From the NCBI GenBank assembly GCA_019239425.1, contig JAFAZX010000036.1, positions 1 through 64,000 on the forward strand: a stretch of 64,000 bases of DNA, written 5' to 3'. Shown one piece after another: positions 25,723 to 34,392 of this stretch. This stretch comes from Acidobacteriota bacterium (GTDB lineage: Bacteria > Acidobacteriota > Blastocatellia > Pyrinomonadales > Pyrinomonadaceae). The position numbers were made by a program, and so were the translations under genes. Position 1 is the stretch's first letter, and the number at the start of each line of letters is the position of its first letter. The notes beneath the pieces are model-generated. The model saw nothing but the letters and a program-made list of their open reading frames with translations. It was not told where the DNA came from and did not search any database.

Positions 25723-26922
25723 ATGACGACAGAGGCGACGACCAACTTTACGGAGATAGCGGCGCGCGAGGAGGAGTTCCAGCTCGCGACGTACAAGAAG
25801 TTTCCGTTCGCGCCCGTGAAGGGCGAGGGCTGCTGGGTCGAGACGAGCGAGGGCGAGCGCTTCCTCGATCTGTACGGCGGGCACGCCGTCTGCGCGACGG
25901 GCCACTGCCACCCGCACGTGGTCGAGGCCCTGCGCGAGCAGGCGGGGCGTCTTCTGTTCTACTCGAACGTCGTCTACTCGGACGTGCGCGCGGCGGCGGC
26001 CGAGAGGCTGGTCGGCTGCGCGCCGGACGGAATCACGAAAGCCTTCTTCTGCAACTCCGGCACCGAGGCGAACGAGAATGCGATGCGCATGGCGCGCATG
26101 AAGACCGGGCGCGAGAACGTCATCACGTTCACGGGCGGCTTCCACGGGCGCACGGCCGACTCCATCAGCGCGACTTTTTTAGGTAAGTACCGTGAGATCG
26201 GGAAGCCGAACGTGCCAGGCCACCTCTGCGCCGAGTTCGGTAACATCGAATCGGTCGCGGCGCTCGCGGACGAGACGGTCGCGGCCGTGATGCTTGAGCC
26301 TGTGCAGTCGATGGCCGGCGTGACGATGGCGCCGCCGGAGTTCTACCGGGAGCTGCGCCGCCTGTGCGACGAGCGCGGGATGCTGCTCATCTTCGACGAG
26401 GTGCAGACAGGTGTAGGCCGCACGGGCTCCTGGTTCTTCGCCGGCAGCGAGGCGGCGGGCCGGGTAGTGCCGGACGTGATTACGTTGGCGAAGGCCCTGG
26501 GCAGCGGCGTGCCGGTGGGCGCGTGCCTGACGAACGAGGGCGTGGCGTCTGCGATTAAAGAGAACGATTTGGGCACGACCTTCGGCGGCGGGATGCTGGC
26601 GATGGCGGCGGTGTCGGCGACGCTCGAAGCGATTGAGGCGGACGGGATGTTGGAGAACGCGCGCGCCGTCGAGTCCTTCCTGCGGGACAGCCTGGCAGGG
26701 GTGCCGAACGTGGCGGGCGTGCGCGGCGTCGGGCTGCTGGTCGGCATCGAGTTCGACGAGCCCATCGCGGCGAAGGTCAACAAGGCCCTGCTCGAACGTC
26801 GCATCATCACGGGCACTTCGAGCGACCCGAAAGTCCTGCGCCTGCTCCCGCCGCTCTGCCTGACGTTGGACGAGGCGGGGCTGTTCGTCGAGGCGTTGCG
26901 GGAAATTTCGAAGGAGCTGTAA
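25723..26922 (+). CDS. argD: Acetylornithine aminotransferase (class III, PLP)
   Basis: 399 residues from ATG at 25723 (a TTG 30 bases upstream lies by the repeat). Class III aminotransferase features: FLDLYGGHAVCATGHCHPHV, FCNSGTEANENAMRMAR, GGFHGRTADS, LLIFDEVQTGVGRTG and VITLAKALGSG containing the PLP lysine. Transfers the amino group from glutamate to N-acetylglutamate semialdehyde, and may also serve lysine synthesis. Flanked by two copies of the same inverted-repeat family. Confidence 0.92.
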   Translation: MTTEATTNFTEIAAREEEFQLATYKKFPFAPVKGEGCWVETSEGERFLDLYGGHAVCATGHCHPHVVEALREQAGRLLFYSNVVYSDVRAAAAERLVGCAPDGITKAFFCNSGTEANENAMRMARMKTGRENVITFTGGFHGRTADSISATFLGKYREIGKPNVPGHLCAEFGNIESVAALADETVAAVMLEPVQSMAGVTMAPPEFYRELRRLCDERGMLLIFDEVQTGVGRTGSWFFAGSEAAGRVVPDVITLAKALGSGVPVGACLTNEGVASAIKENDLGTTFGGGMLAMAAVSATLEAIEADGMLENARAVESFLRDSLAGVPNVAGVRGVGLLVGIEFDEPIAAKVNKALLERRIITGTSSDPKVLRLLPPLCLTLDEAGLFVEALREISKEL

Positions 26923-26930
26923 AGGGCGGG

Positions 26931-27005
26931 TTAACCACAGAGACACAGAGACACAGCTTGTTGAGAACTAAAGACAAAGCTGTGTCTCTGTGTCTCTGTG
27001 GTTAA
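26931..27005. repeat. Perfect 29-bp AGAGACAC-type inverted repeat between argD and argF
   Basis: Left arm 26931-26959 and right arm 26977-27005 are exactly complementary, 17-base loop. Same family as 25.6, 35.0 and 56.9 kb, here with A/T at both variable positions. Confidence 0.88.
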
Positions 27006-27050
27006 CTCCTCTGACGCTACACGCGAGGTTGAGGTAAAAAGACTGAACCG

Positions 27051-28052
27051 ATGAAGCACTTTCTGACCACCGCCGACTGGACGCGCGACGAGCTTGAGGG
27101 CTTGCTCGAAGCGGCCGTCCGTTTCAAGAGGGGCGAAGACACGGGCAAGCCGCTCGCGGGGAAGAGCGTGGGACTGGTCTTCTTCAACCCTTCTTTGCGG
27201 ACGCGCGCTTCGATGCAGGTGGGCGTCTACGAGCTGGGCGGGAACGCGGTCGTGCTGGAGCCGGGCGGGACGAGCTGGACTCTGGAGCACCGCGAGGGCG
27301 TCGTGATGGACGGCGACAAGACCGAGCACGTCAAGGAGTTCGTGCGCGTGCTCGCGCGCTACACGTCGGCCATCGGCGTGCGCACCTTCGCGGCGCTCAA
27401 GGACTGGAAGGAGGAGCGGCAAGACCCGGTGCTCGCGGCCTTCGCGAAGTATTCGGACGTGCCCGTCATCAACCTCGAGTCGGCGATGCACCACCCATGT
27501 CAGGCGACGGCCGACATGCTGACAGTGCGCGAGAAGCTGGGCGAGGGCAGGAAGAAGGTGCTGCTGACGTGGGCCTGGCACCCGAAGCCCCTGCCGATGG
27601 CCGTGCCGAACAGCTTCGCGCTGGCGACGGCGCAGATGGGGCACGACCTGACCATCGCGCACCCGCCGGGCTACGAACTGGACGAAGACCTGATCCGCGA
27701 GGTCAACTCGCGCGCCTTCGACGCGGGCGCGACGGTGACCGTCACGCGCGACGTGGAGGAGGCGTTCGAAGGGCAGCAGGTCGTCTACGCGAAGAGCTGG
27801 GGAAGTCGCGAGTTCTACGGGCGGCCGCAGGACGACATCGAGGAGCGCGCGCCCTACCGCGGCGAGTGGATCGTGGACGCACAGAAGATGGCGCGCACCG
27901 ACCAAGGCCTCTTCATGCACTGCCTCCCCGTCCGCCGCAACTGCATCGTCACCGACGAGGTCATCGACTCGCCCGCCTCCGTCGTCATCGACGAAGCCGA
28001 GAACCGCCTCCACGTCCAGAAAGCCATCATGGCGGCACTGCTCAAGGGTTAG
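27051..28052 (+). CDS. argF: N-acylornithine carbamoyltransferase (ArgF' type)
   Basis: 333 residues. Carbamoyl-phosphate site reads FFNPSLRTRASM rather than the F.KPSTRTR of ordinary ornithine carbamoyltransferase, and WAWHPKPLPMAVPNS plus MHHPCQATADM and MHCLPVRRN match the N-acetyl/N-succinyl-ornithine carbamoyltransferases described in Xanthomonas and Bacteroides. Thus the operon likely makes N-acetylcitrulline and needs a deacetylase elsewhere. Acetyl versus succinyl preference is not decided from sequence here. Preceded by a hairpin repeat; 13 bases separate it from argB. Confidence 0.88.
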   Translation: MKHFLTTADWTRDELEGLLEAAVRFKRGEDTGKPLAGKSVGLVFFNPSLRTRASMQVGVYELGGNAVVLEPGGTSWTLEHREGVVMDGDKTEHVKEFVRVLARYTSAIGVRTFAALKDWKEERQDPVLAAFAKYSDVPVINLESAMHHPCQATADMLTVREKLGEGRKKVLLTWAWHPKPLPMAVPNSFALATAQMGHDLTIAHPPGYELDEDLIREVNSRAFDAGATVTVTRDVEEAFEGQQVVYAKSWGSREFYGRPQDDIEERAPYRGEWIVDAQKMARTDQGLFMHCLPVRRNCIVTDEVIDSPASVVIDEAENRLHVQKAIMAALLKG

Positions 28053-28065
28053 AGGGGAGGGACGC

Positions 28066-28959
28066 GTGAGTCAGCATCAGCAGAGACTAGACCTTCTGCG
28101 CGAGGCGCTGCCCTACATCCAGCGGTTCAAGGGCAAGACGTTCGTGGTGAAGCTTTCGGGGAAGGTGACCGAGGACGAGGAGAACCTCGCCAGCTTGGCG
28201 GAGGAGCTGGCGCTGCTGCACCAGGTCGGCATCCGCGTCTGCGTCGTGCACGGCGGCGGCAAGCAGTTGACCGAGCTGGCCGAGCAGATGGGCGTCGAGC
28301 AGACCATCATCAACGGCCGCCGCGTCACCGACGACGCCACGCTCGACATGGCGAAGATGATCTTCGCCGGCAAAATCAATACGGACATCCTCGCGGCCCT
28401 GCGCCAGCGCGGGGTGCACGCCGTGGGGTTGTCGGGCGTGGACGGCAACATCGTCCACGCCGAGCGCCGCCCGCCGAAGGACATCGTCAACCAGGAGACG
28501 GGCGAGAGCGAGCGCGTGGACTTCGGCCACGTCGGCGACGTTTTGGAGATCGACGACCGTTTGCTGCGCGTGCTCTTAGACCACGACTACCTGCCGGTCG
28601 TCTCCTCTTTGGGTGCGGACGACGAGGGGCGCGTCTTCAACATCAACGCCGACACCATCGCCGCCGAGATCGCCGTGCGCCTGGAGGCCGAGAAGCTGGT
28701 CATGCTCTCGGACGTGGACGGCATCTACTTAAGGCCGGGCGAGCAGGCGACGAAAATCTCGCGCCTCACGGCCGCAGAGGTCGAGGCCCTCATCCGCGAC
28801 GGCGTCGCCACCGGCGGCATGATTCCCAAACTCCAGAACATCACCGAACTCCTCCGCCGCGGCGTCCGCTCCGCCCACATCATCAAAGGCTCCCTCCGCA
28901 ACGCCCTTCTCTCCGAAGTCTTCACCGACGAAGGGACGGGCACGATGATTATCGCCTGA
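28066..28959 (+). CDS. argB: Acetylglutamate kinase
   Basis: 297 residues from a GTG at 28066 with GGGAGGG upstream. Amino-acid kinase fold: KTFVVKLSGKV, CVVHGGGKQLTEL, NGRRVTDDATLDMAKM, NINADTIAAEIAVRLEAEKLVMLSDVDGIY in shorter pieces, and the GGMIPKLQ loop. Phosphorylates N-acetylglutamate, usually the arginine-inhibited step. Last gene of the arginine cluster; the next gene is convergent. Confidence 0.94.
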   Translation: MSQHQQRLDLLREALPYIQRFKGKTFVVKLSGKVTEDEENLASLAEELALLHQVGIRVCVVHGGGKQLTELAEQMGVEQTIINGRRVTDDATLDMAKMIFAGKINTDILAALRQRGVHAVGLSGVDGNIVHAERRPPKDIVNQETGESERVDFGHVGDVLEIDDRLLRVLLDHDYLPVVSSLGADDEGRVFNINADTIAAEIAVRLEAEKLVMLSDVDGIYLRPGEQATKISRLTAAEVEALIRDGVATGGMIPKLQNITELLRRGVRSAHIIKGSLRNALLSEVFTDEGTGTMIIA

Positions 28960-28996
28960 CGCTCACAAAATCAGGCAAAGTATAATCCGAAGGGCA

Positions 28997-31900
28997 TCAT
29001 CTCTTCTTGTCGCGGACACGGCGTCGCCGCCCCGTCTTTCCGGTTTCAGCCCACATGTCTCCCGCAATCTTATCCATGTATGGCGCGAGAACATTGTACG
29101 CATGCGCTAACTTTTTGCGCCGTTCTTGTAGGTCGTAAGGAATTACAGGTTCGCGAATAATCTCTTTCCAGTAATATGCAAGTCCCTCGTACTCCACCTC
29201 ATCTTGTTTATTTTCAAGGAACCACTCTGCTGCCATCGGAATAACACCAGAAGGCATATCTGGAATCGATAAGCTGTCAAGAAAACTTAAATCAAATTTG
29301 GTTTTCGGGTAGGCGCCCGTTGCTAGTAACATCCAGAGTTCGTTTGACCAATCCTCTCGTAATTCCAATGTACCTAGAACTTGATATCGCTTTAGCATAA
29401 TTTCGCCATATGCTTTTGTGGTTAACACACGTGCAGTATTCCCCCACGGACGCCTCGGACGTTGTGGGCCGGCAAACATTAAATTAAAACCGGAGATGAG
29501 ATCTTCAAACGCTTTCTCTTGGGCGTATACTTCCATCATGTGATTCAGATTACCTGGAACGTATACTTCCATCGTGTGATTCAGAAGTAATATGCCATCA
29601 TGATGAGTGTTTTTCGGACAAAAAGTGGGACTTGCCCAGTCGAATGTATTTAAAATAAGTGCACACTTAATTCGATTTTGAACAAGATTCGGCAACTCAC
29701 AAATTCCTAAACCGACTTTTGTGTATAGCCAAGGCCACGGCATAGTATCGTACCTTGCATGGGGTACACTCGAGTAGATCACCTCAGGTTTGGGCAGACC
29801 TATATGATGATCATTAGGTGGGACACTTAATATTAGATAAGCAAGGGCGTACATCATCTTTGCCTCATAGATATTATGAATATATTCGTCATAAATAAGC
29901 GCATCTCTGGTTAAAGTTAATGGCAGGTTTCCATCTGGGTCGAAGATGGAAACTAATGGAGATGGTACCCGCATAATCTCGTCCTCTGAAAAGAACATTT
30001 CTGTAATTGGGAATCGTTGACCATGTTCGCTCTTTATCTGCATGCCATTACAGATGACGCCGCTCAGATGAGGCGTGCTGTAGACAGCTTGAAATCTTGG
30101 CTCATTGATCTCGAACCATGCCAACGGCAATTTGTTCCCGAGTGATGGCAAATGTAATTCCTGTGGCAGCCTCTTGCGTTTGCTGCCGAAGAGTCGCAAG
30201 ACAGAGGGCATGCTCAGGCAATACCAGTCCCATTTATCCTGATGCGCATGATATTCGTGTTCGTAGTCTAATGAATCTGCAGACAGTGGGGTGCCATATC
30301 GATAGGCAAGCTGCTCAAATTTACCTTGCGAGAGAGTCATCCGTATGGTTGTGCCGACCTTGAGCGAGTCGTCGTGGCAGAGTTCGACGGGCTCGGAGTC
30401 GAGGCGGGTGGTGAAGCGGATGCCGGTGGGGGCGTGGACGTGGCGGGTGGAGACTTCGATTTCGTCGCCGAGGAGGAAGGCGGCGAGGGCTCCGATGCCG
30501 AAGCGGCCGGAGCGGAGGACGCGGGATTTGGGTGTGGTGGTGTCGGAGTCTGTCTCTTCGTCGGGGCGCTCGTGCTGTTTGGCCCAGGCGTCGCTGTGGC
30601 GGTAGGAGGCGCCGACCTTGAGGAAGTAGTCGGTGATGACCTCTTCGGTCATGCCGACGCCGCGGTCGGAGATGGTGAAGGTGGCGCGGCCCGTCTCGTC
30701 CGGCTCGTCGAGCCACGTCACCACGTCGGCCTCCTGCTCGATGAGGTCGGCGTTCTTTAAAGCCGGGTTCTGCTCCTGCAAGTCCCACAGCTCGCGGACG
30801 GCGTCCACCGAGTTTTGCAGCAGCTCGCGGATGCCGATCTCGGGCTTGTCGCCGTAGAGCGGGCGGACGAGCAGCTTGAGGATTTCGCTGCGGGCGATGT
30901 CGAACTCGACGCGGCGCGGGACGTACTCGACGTGTTGCGAGAAGGCGCGCGCGTCGTCGAGGTTCGAGCGCACGCGGCGGATGACGAGGCCGAGCCGGCG
31001 CAGCTTCTCGACGGGGCCGTACACCTCCCCGAGCACGGCCCACGAAGTGTCCAACTCCTCTTGTATCCCGCCCAGCCACTCTTTCAGACGAAGGTAGGTC
31101 AGCACGTCCGGCGGGGTGGCCTGGACGAGGATGGCTTCGGGGTCGTCCTCGTACGTGGTGATGTTGTCGACGGAGTGGTGAGCGCGCCATTCGCGGCGCG
31201 AGAAGGGGCTGCGGATGTCCTTGACCTGAAGCATCTGCCGCGGCGCGCGCTCGGCCTGAATCTGTAGGTAGTCCGAGACGCGCAGCACGGCCATGAGGAA
31301 GACGGCGTGGACGCCCTTGTACTCGCGACGGTGGTAGCGCGCGTTGAGGTAGTCGAACGTGGCGCGCAGGGGCAGGCCGTGGCTGCGCGCGACGAGGCCG
31401 GCGATGTCCGCGAGCTTCTCGTCGAGCCTTTCGGAGAGGCGGATGGGATTTCGGGTCGGCCCCGGCACGCCTCTGACGGCGATCTCGTGCGCGAGCCGCG
31501 GGTGGTGGCGGCGCACGAACTCGCCTATCAAATAACGGTCGTTGAGCGTCAGCTCGCCCTTGTCGGCGGGCGGCGTGCGGACGGCGACGGGTCTGCCGAA
31601 GAGGGCGACGAGGGCGCGGTCGTCGAAGCGCTTCGCGGAGAAGAGGAACTCCTGCCACAGCTCGGGCCACGGCGCGTCGCCGAAGCCCTGGATGCGTTTC
31701 GTGTGCTTGGCGCCCGAGACGAGCGCCTGGAAGCCGTCCTCGGTCAGGTGCATCGCGCAGTCGTGAAGCAGCGTGGCGAGGACGAGCGTCGCGGCGTCCG
31801 CGGGCGTCACGGCGTCCCAGGCTTCGTCGCCGATGATTGAAGAGGCCGTGATGAGGATGCCCTCGACGTGCTCCGCCCCGTGGTTGGTGTAGTCCGGGAA

Positions 31901-32017
31901 GAAGGGGAGCTTGCTCTCCCGCAGCCACGGCTCGAACTCCGCGACGGCGTCGTCCACGGAGCGGCGCAGAGACCTGTCCTGCGTCAGCTTCTCTTCGAAT
32001 CTCTCGGGTATGAGCAT
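28997..32017 (-). CDS. Large HD-domain plus Hsp90-type (GHKL) ATPase protein with AT-rich C-terminal half
   Basis: 1006 residues from the ATG at 32017; an ATG at 32059 would sit on the predicted transcription start. N-terminus is an HD hydrolase-like domain (His46, His50, LLHDCAMH with His85-Asp86). A GHKL ATPase follows: IRELLQNSVDAVREL (N-box, Asn402), ISDRGVGM (451-456), YFLKVGASYR and SGRFGIGALAAF. It ends at about residue 560 (GTTIRMTL). The remaining ~445 residues show no recognised domain and are encoded by AT-rich DNA: hand-counted 60-base lines give 35 to 53% GC at 29401-29940 against 70% at 30421. HD plus Hsp90-ATPase proteins are known from bacterial genomic islands; a defence or signalling role is inferred, not shown. 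Confidence 0.75.
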   Translation of the reverse strand: MLIPERFEEKLTQDRSLRRSVDDAVAEFEPWLRESKLPFFPDYTNHGAEHVEGILITASSIIGDEAWDAVTPADAATLVLATLLHDCAMHLTEDGFQALVSGAKHTKRIQGFGDAPWPELWQEFLFSAKRFDDRALVALFGRPVAVRTPPADKGELTLNDRYLIGEFVRRHHPRLAHEIAVRGVPGPTRNPIRLSERLDEKLADIAGLVARSHGLPLRATFDYLNARYHRREYKGVHAVFLMAVLRVSDYLQIQAERAPRQMLQVKDIRSPFSRREWRAHHSVDNITTYEDDPEAILVQATPPDVLTYLRLKEWLGGIQEELDTSWAVLGEVYGPVEKLRRLGLVIRRVRSNLDDARAFSQHVEYVPRRVEFDIARSEILKLLVRPLYGDKPEIGIRELLQNSVDAVRELWDLQEQNPALKNADLIEQEADVVTWLDEPDETGRATFTISDRGVGMTEEVITDYFLKVGASYRHSDAWAKQHERPDEETDSDTTTPKSRVLRSGRFGIGALAAFLLGDEIEVSTRHVHAPTGIRFTTRLDSEPVELCHDDSLKVGTTIRMTLSQGKFEQLAYRYGTPLSADSLDYEHEYHAHQDKWDWYCLSMPSVLRLFGSKRKRLPQELHLPSLGNKLPLAWFEINEPRFQAVYSTPHLSGVICNGMQIKSEHGQRFPITEMFFSEDEIMRVPSPLVSIFDPDGNLPLTLTRDALIYDEYIHNIYEAKMMYALAYLILSVPPNDHHIGLPKPEVIYSSVPHARYDTMPWPWLYTKVGLGICELPNLVQNRIKCALILNTFDWASPTFCPKNTHHDGILLLNHTMEVYVPGNLNHMMEVYAQEKAFEDLISGFNLMFAGPQRPRRPWGNTARVLTTKAYGEIMLKRYQVLGTLELREDWSNELWMLLATGAYPKTKFDLSFLDSLSIPDMPSGVIPMAAEWFLENKQDEVEYEGLAYYWKEIIREPVIPYDLQERRKKLAHAYNVLAPYMDKIAGDMWAETGKTGRRRRVRDKKR

Positions 32018-32060
32018 GGTCAGGTGAAGGCACGGCCGACGTTTAAACGAACCGCCCATG

Positions 32061-32089
32061 CATATAGCAAATCTGTGGAGGTAAGTAAA
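32061..32089 (-). promoter_or_regulatory. Candidate promoter of the HD-Hsp90 gene
   Basis: Minus strand TTTACT (32089-32084), 17-base spacer, TATATG (32066-32061). Start near 32054 would give a leader of under 40 bases to the ATG at 32017, and supports that start over 32059. Confidence 0.5.
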
Positions 32090-32100
32090 CGGGCATCTGA

Positions 32101-32176
32101 AAGGATGAAGGATGAGGGCGGAAGGATGAAAGGGACGCGGTCTGCAATCCCTTCATCCTTCCGCCCTCATCCTTCC
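32101..32176. repeat. GGATGAAG-type inverted repeat
   Basis: Left arm 32108-32135 (AAGGATGAGGGCGGAAGGAT...) pairs with right arm 32148-32174, one bulged A, 12-base loop. The word GGATGA recurs three times in the left arm. Lies between two leftward genes. Confidence 0.75.
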
Positions 32177-32224
32177 GAACACCCGCTCGCTACCGCCCGC
32201 GGTTCTGTTCGATTTTCCGCCCTC

Positions 32225-33352
32225 CTAGTAAGAGCCTCTGTCCCTCATGTAGATCAGCTCTTCGACGGTGGGGGAGGTGCCGCGGGCTTTGACGTTGCGG
32301 ATGAAGCCGGCGGTGACGCCGTGGTCGCGCATGCGTATGAGCTGTTCGAGCTGGAGGTGCGAGTAGCCGAGGTCTCGCAGCTCGCGGATGAACTCGACCG
32401 TGACGCCGTGGTCGCGGACGCCGACGAGCTGTTCGAGCGAGAGCGAGTCGTAGCCCTCGGCGCGCAAGCCCTTGATGAAGTCGGCCGTCACGCCGTGGTC
32501 GCGGATGCGGATCAAGCTTTCGAGCGTTGGCGTCTCGAAGCCCGCGGCCCGCATCTCGCGGATGAAGGAGGGGGTGACGCCGTGGTCGCGCGTGCGGACG
32601 AGGTCTTCGGCCCGCACCTCGCGGAAGCCCGCCTCGCGCAGCCCGCCGATGAATTCGAGGCTGACGCCGTGGTCGCGCATCTGCACGAGCGCGTCGAGCG
32701 TGCCGAGCCGGTAGCCCAGCTCCTTCAGCCCGCGGACGTAGTCCTCGCGCACGCCGTGCTCGCCCAAGCGGACGAGCTGTTCAATCGTCGGCTGCTCGTA
32801 GCCGGCGGCCTTCAACTGGTCGAGCAGGCCGAGGCCGATTTCGGCCATCGCGAGCCGGAAGAGCTGGCGCGTGTCGGGCGTGCCGACGCCGCGGCGCGAG
32901 AGTTCGGCGGCGAAGCCCGGGTCTGGGACGAAGTTGAAGTGGCCCGACCCGTTCCCCTGCCGGAACCAGCCCTCGCAGGCGAACGTGCCCGCGTCGCGCC
33001 GCAGCTCGAAGCGGACGTTGGTGCCGGAGGCGGAGAGGGCCTGCTCGCGCGTTAAGCCTTGCAGAGATTCGGGCGCGACGTCGCGGGTCGTGTTCCAGAA
33101 GCTGAAGCCCTCGTGCTTGCGGCCGTCTTCGGCGCGGCGGACTTCCTTATAGTTGAGCGTGAGCGAGGTCTTCCCGTCGTCGGTTCGGTACTCGACGAGC
33201 CACTGCCCTTCGAAGCGCTCCCCCTGCGCGAAGGCGTTGGGCGTCCGGCCCTGCCCGCTCGGCGCGGAGAGGGCGAGCGCGGCGAGCGCGCAGGTCAGAA
33301 AAACGAGACGGGCCGCGCGGGCGCGCGCGGGGCGAAGGTTCTGCCAAGCCAT
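32225..33352 (-). CDS. Secreted protein with six 29-residue RDHGV repeats
   Basis: 375 residues with a signal peptide (about 1-42, ending NAFAQ). Residues about 45-160 are a beta-rich region (FEGQWLVEYRTDDGKTSLTL). From about residue 195 the protein is a string of six 29-residue units plus a partial seventh, each of the form L(V/I)..RDHGVT..FI..LR..G...-LEQ. Such units occur in Acidobacteriota and Bacteroidota proteins next to BlaR1-like peptidases; fold probably paired helices. Binding role inferred only. The repeats also give 87-base periodicity at DNA level. Confidence 0.75.
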   Translation of the reverse strand: MAWQNLRPARARAARLVFLTCALAALALSAPSGQGRTPNAFAQGERFEGQWLVEYRTDDGKTSLTLNYKEVRRAEDGRKHEGFSFWNTTRDVAPESLQGLTREQALSASGTNVRFELRRDAGTFACEGWFRQGNGSGHFNFVPDPGFAAELSRRGVGTPDTRQLFRLAMAEIGLGLLDQLKAAGYEQPTIEQLVRLGEHGVREDYVRGLKELGYRLGTLDALVQMRDHGVSLEFIGGLREAGFREVRAEDLVRTRDHGVTPSFIREMRAAGFETPTLESLIRIRDHGVTADFIKGLRAEGYDSLSLEQLVGVRDHGVTVEFIRELRDLGYSHLQLEQLIRMRDHGVTAGFIRNVKARGTSPTVEELIYMRDRGSY

Positions 33353-33447
33353 TTCGGTCTCTCCTGTCTGGAAGGGTTTCGTCGGGCGGCCTTCTGGACT
33401 GGATACACCGCCGCCCAGGGGTTTGTGGCAGGAAACGCGGGTTGGTT

Positions 33448-34392
33448 TCAGTTTTTTTCGAGGGCGCGGGCCGACTCCTGGAAGAGACGCTGCTCGGCCG
33501 TCAGGCCGTGCTGTGCGCAGAAGTCCGCAAGGCGCGCGTAGCGCTCGCGCGGGTCTGCGCCGGCGGCCCAGCAGAGCTTAGCCATGCACTCGGGGCACGC
33601 GTCGAGCGGGTGGCGGTCGGTCTCCTGGAGGCTGTTCGTGCCGTTCATCACGCACTCGTACTTCGTGCAGTGCTGAATCGAGAACATGTGGCCGGTCTCG
33701 TGCGCGGCGATCTTGAGCGTGTGCAGCAGCGTGAACTTGAAGTCGTCACCCGAAGCGTCGGGCCGGCCGAGCCAGTAGAGCGACCAGACGCCGACGCGCT
33801 CGGTCAGGTTCGCCTGCCCGAAGACGTAGTTCATCGTTTCGTCGGGGAAGAGGTCTACGGAGGTGAAGCCGATGAGCGCGGCGGCGTCCGTGGGGAGCGT
33901 CGGCTTCAACACTTCCATCATGACGTAGCCGGCCTTGACCTGCCTGCCGCCGCCGATGGGTGATTTGCGGAGCGCTGCGGGCGGCACGTGGTCGAGCGGC
34001 GCGGGCTCGCGGACGCGGACGGGCAGGTTGAAGAAACGCGAGAGGAAGTCGGCGGTGAATTCGACGACGCGCGTCTGCGCTGGCGTGAAATGCCCGAGCG
34101 GCTGCACGTAGAGCACGCGGCGCGCGCCCTCGGGCCGCGTCGGGTTGCCTTTGAGGTACTCTTCGAAGGTCTGCCCGGGCTCCTTGAAGGTGTCGAGCCA
34201 GTCGCCGGGCTGCGGCGGCCCCATGAGTTTATGTAGCGGCCTGACCTTCTCGATGGCGGCCCTGAGCGCCTCGGGCGAAGAGGGGGCGGGCGGCGCGTTC
34301 GGGGCCGTCCGCCTTGTGGCCGTGCGGCAGTCGGCCGCGGCGAGCGCGGCGATGAGGACGAGGGCCGAAAGCGTCGCGGCGCGCGTCGTCAC
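33448..34392 (-). CDS. Archaemetzincin-family zinc metalloprotease (lipoprotein or secreted)
   Basis: 314 residues from a GTG at 34392, overlapping the previous stop (GTGA). Signal-like N-terminus with a Cys (ALAAADCRTA) suits a lipoprotein. The catalytic motif is HETGHMFSIQHC, then CVM and CPEC, matching HExxHxxGxxHCx4CxM...CxxC of archaemetzincins (M54), except Ser at the usual Gly; a second structural zinc by the four Cys is expected. Archaemetzincins are rare in bacteria compared with archaea and animals. Probably degrades or trims envelope peptides; substrate unknown. Confidence 0.88.
   Translation of the reverse strand: MTTRAATLSALVLIAALAAADCRTATRRTAPNAPPAPSSPEALRAAIEKVRPLHKLMGPPQPGDWLDTFKEPGQTFEEYLKGNPTRPEGARRVLYVQPLGHFTPAQTRVVEFTADFLSRFFNLPVRVREPAPLDHVPPAALRKSPIGGGRQVKAGYVMMEVLKPTLPTDAAALIGFTSVDLFPDETMNYVFGQANLTERVGVWSLYWLGRPDASGDDFKFTLLHTLKIAAHETGHMFSIQHCTKYECVMNGTNSLQETDRHPLDACPECMAKLCWAAGADPRERYARLADFCAQHGLTAEQRLFQESARALEKN

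Noticed and set aside
25611..27005. Insertion sequence with terminal inverted repeats bounded by the two AGAGACAC elements around argD
   Set aside because: The DNA between them is argD itself, in its expected place, and each element is already a complete hairpin; no transposase or target duplication seen.
32225..33352. CRISPR-like array with about 87-base repeat spacing
   Set aside because: The periodicity is the coding sequence of 29-residue protein repeats; units are diverged and frame-conserved, with no spacers.
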